From assembly GCA_045577415.1 (NCBI GenBank), contig JAZNII010000087.1, forward strand, positions 1 through 9,387: a DNA stretch of 9,387 nt, written 5' to 3'. This document shows, piece after piece, positions 1-3,828 of this stretch. Source of the stretch: SVTX01 sp045577415 (GTDB lineage Bacteria; Bacillota; Clostridia; Oscillospirales; CAG-272). The notes beneath the pieces are model-generated. The model had not been told where the DNA came from, searched no databases, and saw only the letters and a list, made by a program, of their open reading frames with translations. Position 1 is the first letter of the stretch. Every line of letters begins with the position of its first letter. The translations under genes were made by a program, and so were the position numbers.

Positions 1-1292
1 CCCGTCGCTTCAAGAGCCTCGGCAGTCTTGAACAGTATGCCCTTTTTCGCTCCGACGCCGCTTCCCACCATGATCGCTACGGGGGTGGCAAGTCCCAGCG
101 CACAGGGACAACTTATGACAAGCACCGTGATCGCTCTGGCAATTACAAATCCCGCATCCTCGCCAACAAGACCCCATACGAGTGCCGTAATTGTCGAAAT
201 TATAAGGACCGCAGGCACGAAAATACCCGAAACCTTGTCAGCCGCCTTGGATATCGGCGCTTTTGTCGCAGACGCGTCGCTGACGATCTTGATTATCTGT
301 GAAAGCGCGGTGTCCTCACCGACCCTCGTCGCTTCACACTTGATAAATCCCGAACGGTTGATAGTTCCAGCCGAGATCTTGTCTCCTGCCGTCTTGTCCG
401 AGGGCAGGCTCTCTCCCGTAAGCATCGATTCGTCGATAGCGGTGCTACCCTCGGTTATGATACCGTCGACGGGTATTTTTTCGCCCGGACGGACAACGAA
501 AAGGTCGCCTTTGCCAAGTTGCTCCACGGGAACGGTGACCTCATCGCCGTCGCGAATAAGCGTTGCCGTTTCGGGAGAAAGATCCATAAGGCTTTTCAGA
601 GCGTTGGTCGTCCTGCCCTTGGACACCGCCTCAAGCAGCTTGCCCACGGTGATCAAGGTCAGTATCATCGCCGCCGATTCAAAATAAAGCTCGTGGAGAT
701 AGTGAGCGGCATGGGTCGTGTTGCCCTCGGTCAGCGCCGCCGTCATCAAAAAGAGGAGATAGACGCTGTATATGAACGACGCTGCCGACCCAAGAGCCAC
801 CAGAGTGTCCATGTTGGGAGCGCGGTGGATAAGTCCCTTTGCTCCGCTGATAAAGAATTTTTGATTTATCACCATTACAGCCGCGGAAAGCAGTAGCTGA
901 ATAAGTCCTATGGCGAGGGGATTTTTCGCTAACGCATCGGGCAGGGGAAAATTCCACATGACGTGTCCCATTGAAAGGTACATAAGGGCGATCATAAATA
1001 CCGCCGACGCGATAAGTCTGCCCCGAAGCAGTGGGATCTCCTTGTTTTCAAGAGCCTTGGCGTCCTTTGCTTTGCCGACATCTGTCTTTGATCCGTTTTC
1101 GGGTGACGCTCCGTAGCCTGCCGCCTCTACTGCCGAGACTATTTCTGCGTCTGTGGCACTGCCCTCTATCGCCATGTCTCCCGTCAGCAGATTGACCGAG
1201 CATTTTTCCACTCCGTCAAGCGCCGATACCGCCTTTTCCACACGAGCCGAGCAGGCGGCGCAGCTCATACCCGTTACCTTGTATTTTCTCAT
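1..1292 (-). CDS. copA: Copper-translocating P1B-type ATPase, N-terminal part (cut by window edge)
   Basis: Membrane pump that hydrolyses ATP to export Cu(I) from the cytoplasm. The visible 430 residues read in order: an N-terminal heavy-metal-associated domain with the Cu-binding motif GMSCAAC (C11 and C14); a charged linker at about 65-90; membrane helices starting near residue 93 (about 93-113 and 125-145, then a second hairpin pair); the actuator domain with TGES at 292-295; and the membrane metal site CPC at 395-397 in VISCPCALGLATP. The DKTGT phosphorylation site and the ATP-binding domain lie beyond position 1, so the gene is truncated only by the window. I chose the ATG at 1292 because AGGA (1300-1303) sits 7 nt upstream; the ATG at 1298 would be only 1 nt from it. 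It follows csoR by 39 bp and shares its promoter. The CPC motif and the CsoR neighbour support Cu(I) rather than Zn or Cd; silver may also be moved. Confidence 0.95.
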   Translation of the reverse strand, partial: MRKYKVTGMSCAACSARVEKAVSALDGVEKCSVNLLTGDMAIEGSATDAEIVSAVEAAGYGASPENGSKTDVGKAKDAKALENKEIPLLRGRLIASAVFMIALMYLSMGHVMWNFPLPDALAKNPLAIGLIQLLLSAAVMVINQKFFISGAKGLIHRAPNMDTLVALGSAASFIYSVYLLFLMTAALTEGNTTHAAHYLHELYFESAAMILTLITVGKLLEAVSKGRTTNALKSLMDLSPETATLIRDGDEVTVPVEQLGKGDLFVVRPGEKIPVDGIITEGSTAIDESMLTGESLPSDKTAGDKISAGTINRSGFIKCEATRVGEDTALSQIIKIVSDASATKAPISKAADKVSGIFVPAVLIISTITALVWGLVGEDAGFVIARAITVLVISCPCALGLATPVAIMVGSGVGAKKGILFKTAEALEAT

Positions 1293-1331
1293 TTTCATGT
1301 CCTCGTCTTCATATTAGAAAGTTGCAAACTC

Positions 1332-1628
1332 TCATTTCAAAAGCTTCCCAAGCAGCTCTATAAGCTCGTCTACCTTTTCGCCGTCGCCCTCCTTGACGTC
1401 GCTTACCACACAGGAGCGGATATGCTCGCCCAAAAGCTCCTTGTTAAAGCTTCCCAAGGCTGCCGAGACTGCCGAGACCTGCGTCACGATGTCGGCGCAG
1501 TATGCGTCGCGCTCAACCATTCCCCGTATTCCTCGGATCTGACCCTCAATTCGGCTCAAACGGTTGATAAGCGCTCTTTTTTCGTCCTCGTTACGCAATT
1601 TGGTTCTTTCACAGCAACAGTTTTCCAT
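1332..1628 (-). CDS. csoR: CsoR-family copper-sensing transcriptional repressor
   Basis: A 98-residue all-helical DNA-binding repressor of the CsoR/RcnR (DUF156) family. The Cu(I)-binding triad of true CsoR proteins is visible: C44 (in DAYCAD), H69 and C73 (in GEHIRSC). This Cys-His-Cys pattern argues against the sulfide sensor CstR, which lacks the His, and against the nickel/cobalt sensor RcnR. The family signature RLSRIEGQIRGI lies at 23-34. In the known mechanism Cu(I) binding releases the protein from its operator. The N-terminus has an unusual C4-C5-C6 cluster followed by a charged stretch; whether it binds metal is unknown. AGGGG at 1638-1642 lies 9 nt upstream of the ATG. The gene is first in an operon with copA and most likely represses its own promoter, which carries a palindrome in its spacer. 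Confidence 0.95.
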   Translation of the reverse strand: MENCCCERTKLRNEDEKRALINRLSRIEGQIRGIRGMVERDAYCADIVTQVSAVSAALGSFNKELLGEHIRSCVVSDVKEGDGEKVDELIELLGKLLK

Positions 1629-1667
1629 AATATTATACCCCTGTTTGTACTTTTATCTCTTTGTTCT

Positions 1668-1696
1668 ATTATATACCCCATAGGGGTATTTGTCAA
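1668..1696 (-). promoter_or_regulatory. csoR-copA promoter
   Basis: Read on the minus strand, a perfect -35 (TTGACA, 1691-1696) and a perfect -10 (TATAAT, 1668-1673) are separated by exactly 17 bp. Transcription should start near 1661, about 33 nt before the csoR start codon. An unrepressed promoter of this quality would be very strong, which fits tight control by a repressor. Confidence 0.92.
1673..1689. promoter_or_regulatory. Probable CsoR operator in the promoter spacer
   Basis: ATACCCCATAGGGGTAT is a 17-bp palindrome with 7-bp arms and a 3-bp centre. It matches the general form of known CsoR operators (TAC/C-tract, G-tract/GTA). It fills the spacer between -35 and -10 and touches the -10, so a bound CsoR tetramer would block RNA polymerase. 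The CCCCT at 1638-1642 resembles half of it but is the csoR ribosome site. Confidence 0.88.
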
Positions 1697-1707
1697 GGGC
1701 TTTTTAA

Positions 1708-1740
1708 AAAAGACTGCTATCCGTCACACCGCAGTCTTTT
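1708..1740 (-). terminator. Orphan rho-independent terminator
   Basis: AAAAGACTGC (1708-1717) and GCAGTCTTTT (1731-1740) form a 10-bp stem with a 13-nt loop. Read on the minus strand it is followed by six T, giving a proper terminator just upstream of the csoR promoter. No gene on that strand between here and the tRNA would need it. It may insulate csoR-copA from antisense transcription or be left from a lost gene. Confidence 0.6.
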
Positions 1741-1828
1741 GAAGCTGTTGTTTGTTGCCATTCGATCGGAAAGACCTCATTTGGGAATAAGCGGTAAAAT
1801 ATTTCGCTAAATATTTTTTAAAAATCTA

Positions 1829-1857
1829 TTGACAAACCGACTTTTTTGTGGTATCAT
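1829..1857 (+). promoter_or_regulatory. tRNA-Ser promoter
   Basis: TTGACA (1829-1834) and TATCAT (1852-1857) are separated by 17 bp. The predicted start near 1864 leaves a leader of about 38 nt before the mature tRNA. The rest of 1741-1828 is AT-rich, and I see no gene or other feature in it. Confidence 0.8.
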
Positions 1858-1901
1858 ACTTTAGTCGCCAATAAAATAGCTTTAAAAAGCCGAACATTTA
1901 C

Positions 1902-1993
1902 GGAGAAGTCGCGTAGCTGGTCGAGCGCGCACGATTGGAAATCGTGTAACCGTCAAAAGCGGTTCGAGAGTTCGAATCTCTCCTTCTCCGCCA
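1902..1993 (+). tRNA. tRNA-Ser (anticodon GGA)
   Basis: A complete class II tRNA. The acceptor stem GGAGAAG (1902-1908) pairs with CTTCTCC (1983-1989), followed by G discriminator 1990 and encoded CCA 1991-1993. The anticodon stem CACGA/TCGTG (1930-1934/1942-1946) closes the 7-nt loop TTGGAAA, giving anticodon GGA at 1937-1939, which reads UCC and UCU serine codons. The long variable arm AACCG/CGGTT (1948-1952/1960-1964) is typical of serine tRNAs, and the T arm GAGAG/CTCTC encloses TTCGAAT. All stems pair fully. Pieces of its 3' half recur downstream (see 2031-2230). Confidence 0.97.
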
Positions 1994-1997
1994 ACGA

Positions 1998-2024
1998 AAG
2001 CCACCCAAAAGGGTGGCTTTTTTC
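1998..2024 (+). terminator. tRNA-Ser terminator
   Basis: AAGCCACCC (1998-2006), an AAAA loop and GGGTGGCTT (2011-2019) are followed by a run of T, starting 5 nt after the CCA. The hairpin lies inside a longer imperfect palindrome that extends outward through CCAACG/CGTTGG into the tRNA 3' end on one side and its inverted copy on the other. Confidence 0.88.
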
Positions 2025-2030
2025 GTTGGC

Positions 2031-2230
2031 GGAGAAGGGGAGATTCGAACAACCGAGAAACACTTCGCGGTTCGAGAGGGAGAATTCACCCACGCCGCCG
2101 GTGGCGGATGAAGTGGGTGAATTCGAGTGGCAGCCTCCCCGTGAGCGCGACCGAACGACGAGTGAGGGAAGCGAGAACGGTCGGAGGCAACAGTGCAAGC
2201 GGCTTGCCGCGCGAAAATCTCTCCTTCTCT
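2031..2230. repeat. GC-rich structured element with tRNA-Ser-derived fragments
   Basis: About 200 bp of hairpin-rich DNA with three pieces of the adjacent tRNA. 2031-2050 is a near-exact inverted copy of the tRNA acceptor/T-arm 3' strand. 2067-2078 (GCGGTTCGAGAG) equals tRNA 1959-1970. 2216-2229 (AATCTCTCCTTCTC) equals tRNA 1975-1988. The two direct pieces are in tRNA order, but about 137 bp separate them where the tRNA has 4. That insert holds a perfect 12-bp stem (2082-2093 with 2113-2124), a second stem (GCCTCC/GGAGGC outside, CGACCG/CGGTCG inside, 2133-2188) and the small palindrome GCAAGC/GCTTGC at 2195-2207. The outer edges form imperfect inverted repeats matching at 13 of 15 bp. No coding capacity is credible. 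It could be a small non-autonomous mobile element that targets tRNA ends, or a degenerate tRNA copy hit by an insertion. Confidence 0.7.
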
Positions 2231-2310
2231 GAAAAAACAGAGGGGAGTAATGGTTTGTACCCTAAAGGACAGTTTGGGAAATTCATTAAAATACATTACC
2301 TATCGACAGG

Positions 2311-2347
2311 AAAAGGACGAAGAATTGTTAAAATTCCTCGTCCTTTT
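2311..2347. terminator. Bidirectional terminator downstream of the small Cys-rich gene
   Basis: AAAAGGACGA (2311-2320) pairs with TCGTCCTTTT (2338-2347), and the stem continues across a single mismatch with GAATT/AATTC, closed by a 5-nt loop. A-tract and T-tract flank it on both strands. It lies 18 bp beyond the stop codon of the minus-strand gene at 2366-2560, so it should end that transcript. It could also stop read-through from the tRNA side. The 2251-2310 stretch before it holds nothing I recognise. Confidence 0.88.
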
Positions 2348-2365
2348 TTATATGATCATCAAATA

Positions 2366-2560
2366 CTACAAACTGATTGTCATCAATATTTTCTTCTTTG
2401 TTTTTTGATCAAATTCAGGAAAACAAAGCAAATAGTAGTCACACTCGTCGCAACAACACTCACAGCCTTGCTCTCCGTTGCCAAGACAGGTGGCAGGCTC
2501 TCCCGGTATAAGCTCAACACCGCTAATGTCTATTACCCTTTTTTGAATATTCTTGCTCAT
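2366..2560 (-). CDS. Small Cys-rich protein of unknown function
   Basis: A 64-residue acidic protein with five of its six cysteines in one cluster: CECCCDECDYYLLC at about 33-46, preceded by GEPATCLGNGEQG. No signal peptide or membrane segment is visible, so it should be cytoplasmic. The cluster resembles a small metal- or cofactor-binding knuckle, but I do not recognise a characterised family; its general look (GVELIPGEP, CCDECDYYL) recalls short uncharacterised clostridial proteins. Evidence that it is real: a GGGGG ribosome site (2565-2569) 4 nt before the ATG, a strong terminator right after the stop, and a strong upstream promoter on the same strand. Only about 24 bp separate the ATG from an upstream terminator (2585-2608), so expression probably needs read-through. 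The C-terminal tail after FPEFD is basic and hydrophobic and looks less constrained. Confidence 0.7.
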   Translation of the reverse strand: MSKNIQKRVIDISGVELIPGEPATCLGNGEQGCECCCDECDYYLLCFPEFDQKTKKKILMTISL

Positions 2561-2584
2561 ATATCCCCCGTCAGCATATAAAAA

Positions 2585-2608
2585 GTGCGGCGACCGAAGT
2601 CACCGCAC
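2585..2608 (-). terminator. Strong terminator or attenuator before the Cys-rich gene
   Basis: On the minus strand GTGCGGTGAC, the stable tetraloop TTCG and GTCGCCGCAC form a 10-bp stem (one G-T wobble) followed by five T. On the plus strand the wobble becomes a C-A mismatch, so the minus strand is the evolved direction. It ends the transcript started at about 2790 and sits immediately before the ribosome site of the gene at 2366-2560, the usual position of an intrinsic attenuator. GGCGAC at 2628-2633 could pair with its GTCGCC arm as a short antiterminator (inference). Confidence 0.9.
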
Positions 2609-2790
2609 AAAAACGCAAACTCCAAGTCGTCGCCAAACAAACTATATACAGATTGGGTATATTACTATACTTTTTCATGTACGGAATTTGCATTTTGTCA
2701 AATGCTATATGAAAAAGTATAGACCAAAAAGAGTATAAATATCCCAAAAAGAGAAATACACCCATATACTGTATATTTAGTTTGTTTGGC
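2585..2790 (-). ncRNA. Candidate structured RNA (sRNA or cis-acting leader)
   Basis: The predicted start at 2790 coincides with the first base of GCCAAACAAACT, whose exact complement ends at 2632, so the transcript's ends would pair. The fold from the base: a 12-bp stem, an AA bulge on the 5' side, 8 bp (ATATACAG/CTGTATAT), a small mismatch, 9 bp around TGGGT with one G-U, a large internal loop almost wholly on the 5' strand (33 nt, U-rich, with CTCTTTTTGG twice, 20 nt apart), a perfect 14-bp stem (CTATACTTTTTCAT), and an apical region containing GCATTT/AAATGC. About 45 nt later comes the terminator. This overall rod with a central loop recalls 6S RNA in outline, but I see no sequence hallmark. 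Alternatives are a leader controlling the Cys-rich gene or an AT-rich MITE inserted behind a promoter. Confidence 0.6.
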
Positions 2791-2796
2791 AAATTC

Positions 2797-2825
2797 ATTT
2801 TATCACAATTTTTTTGTCTTGTCAA
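2797..2825 (-). promoter_or_regulatory. Promoter of the structured RNA
   Basis: On the minus strand TTGACA (2820-2825) and TAAAAT (2797-2802) are 17 bp apart. The expected start about 7 nt beyond the -10 is the G at 2790, exactly where the long inverted repeat begins. That coincidence supports a genuine RNA gene. It is divergent from the pgeF promoter, whose -35 begins 25 bp away. Confidence 0.82.
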
Positions 2826-2849
2826 TAGTATTTTTGCGTAGAGCTTCTG

Positions 2850-2878
2850 TTGACTTATGGGAATTTTTATGTTAATAT
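2850..2878 (+). promoter_or_regulatory. pgeF promoter
   Basis: TTGACT (2850-2855) and TAATAT (2873-2878) with a 17-bp spacer. Start predicted near 2885, giving a leader of about 32 nt before the ATG at 2917. Confidence 0.78.
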
Positions 2879-2916
2879 TGTAATGTCATTAATAAAATGC
2901 CTATAAAGGAGAATTT

Positions 2917-3711
2917 ATGTTCATAAAATCAAAAATCATCCGCTCGCCTCACGCCTTTGCCACTCGGAGAGGGGGAGTAAGCGAGCAGGAGCATACCAAG
3001 TCGCTCAATCTTGCCTTTGGCAGAGGCGACGATGACGAAACGGTGCTTGAAAACCTTCAAATATTCGCCGACGCGGTAGGATTTGACCCCAAAAGCGTCG
3101 TTTCTCTGCCGCAGATACATTCCGATACCATTTTCAAGGTCGGAAAGGACGACCGAGGCAAGGGGTATTTCGTCCGAGACGGGATCGAGGGCGGCGACGG
3201 ATATGTTACCGATGAAAGAAACGTCGTTCTCGGTGTCAAGACCGCCGATTGCGTCCCCGTTCTCTTTGAAGCCGAAAAGGACGGCAAGATCGTCGCCATA
3301 GGCGCTGTCCACGCAGGCTGGCGGGGAACTGTGGCAGGGATCGCACCCAAGTGCGTTTCTATGCTTTGCGAAAGCTTTGGCGTCGAGCCGCGACAGATAC
3401 GCGCGGCTATCGGCCCTTGCAACCACAGTTGCTGCTACGAGGTGGGCGAGGAGCTTTTCTTCTCGGTCGCGAACGCAATAGGCGAGGAGCTTGCCGCAAA
3501 ATTCGTCACTACTCGTGAGGGAACAGAGAACAAATACTCCTGCGACCTTGTTGAAATCAACCGACATCTGCTCACGTCGGCGGGAATATTGCCCGAGGGC
3601 ATTGACGTCATTGACAGATGCACCTGTTGTGAAAATAAGCTTTTTTTCTCGCACCGATACTCGGGAGGATCGCGCGGAACTATGCTCAACGTAATATTTA
3701 TGCAGAGTTGA
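2917..3711 (+). CDS. pgeF: Peptidoglycan editing factor / laccase-domain protein (YfiH/YlmD family)
   Basis: A 264-residue cytoplasmic protein of the Cu-oxidase_4 (DUF152) family; the length is normal. Conserved metal/catalytic residues are visible: H68 in LPQIHSD, C112 in KTADCVPVL and H132 in HAGWRG, followed by AIGPC (C168) with CYEV, and DRCTCC with FSHRYSGG near the C-terminus. Members have been described as multicopper-type phenol oxidases and purine nucleoside phosphorylase-like enzymes; the E. coli homologue YfiH (PgeF) keeps peptidoglycan precursors free of wrongly incorporated L-serine. Which activity applies here cannot be read from the sequence. The start is clear: AAAGGAG (2905-2911) lies 5 nt before the ATG. 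The gene stands alone between its own promoter and a terminator. It is extremely Cys-rich around 168-173 (CNHSCC), a common feature of the family. Confidence 0.93.
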   Translation: MFIKSKIIRSPHAFATRRGGVSEQEHTKSLNLAFGRGDDDETVLENLQIFADAVGFDPKSVVSLPQIHSDTIFKVGKDDRGKGYFVRDGIEGGDGYVTDERNVVLGVKTADCVPVLFEAEKDGKIVAIGAVHAGWRGTVAGIAPKCVSMLCESFGVEPRQIRAAIGPCNHSCCYEVGEELFFSVANAIGEELAAKFVTTREGTENKYSCDLVEINRHLLTSAGILPEGIDVIDRCTCCENKLFFSHRYSGGSRGTMLNVIFMQS

Positions 3712-3795
3712 CAATCTTTTGCATTTTATACTTTGCTTTGATCTCTTCAATAATGTTATGGGTAGCGGAGCTTATTAAATTTTTAACTCATACAT

Positions 3796-3827
3796 AAAAA
3801 TCGGAGACGGGTTAGTCTCCGATTTTT
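3796..3827. terminator. Shared bidirectional terminator of pgeF and the ABC-F gene
   Basis: AAAAATCGGAGAC (3796-3808), loop GGGTTA and GTCTCCGATTTTT (3815-3827) form a 13-bp perfect stem with A- and T-tracts on both sides. It lies between two convergent genes and abuts the stop codon at 3829-3831. The 3712-3795 stretch before it shows no feature. Confidence 0.95.
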
Positions 3828-3828
3828 G

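Noticed and set aside
28..687. Plus-strand ORF of 219 codons
   Set aside because: It is antisense to copA, whose minus-strand frame carries all the P-type ATPase motifs (TGES, CPC).
1846..2296. Several overlapping ORFs on both strands across the tRNA and the hairpin block (for example 1846-2232 plus and 1898-2296 minus)
   Set aside because: They read through the tRNA and its fragments and yield the familiar artefact peptides (such as RRDSNSRTAF and AEKERFELS) that arise from tRNA reverse complements. No ribosome sites.
2632..2790. Firm assignment of the AT-rich rod as 6S RNA
   Set aside because: Only the outline (long rod, internal loop, terminator) fits. The internal loop is one-sided and I see no conserved 6S sequence, so it is left as an unnamed candidate.
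2632..2790. MITE or IS remnant explanation for the inverted repeat at 2632-2790
   Set aside because: Not adopted as the main call because no target duplication is visible at the ends and the promoter start fits the repeat end exactly. A genome copy count could revive it.
2571..2825. Minus-strand ORF of 84 codons with a hydrophobic stretch
   Set aside because: Its start codon lies in the -35 region of the RNA promoter, upstream of the predicted transcript start, and it runs through the terminator hairpin. Coding is therefore unlikely.
2929..3750. Minus-strand ORF of 273 codons, longer than pgeF
   Set aside because: It is a shadow of pgeF, which has the family motifs, a good ribosome site and a promoter. 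The antisense frame has no recognisable domain.
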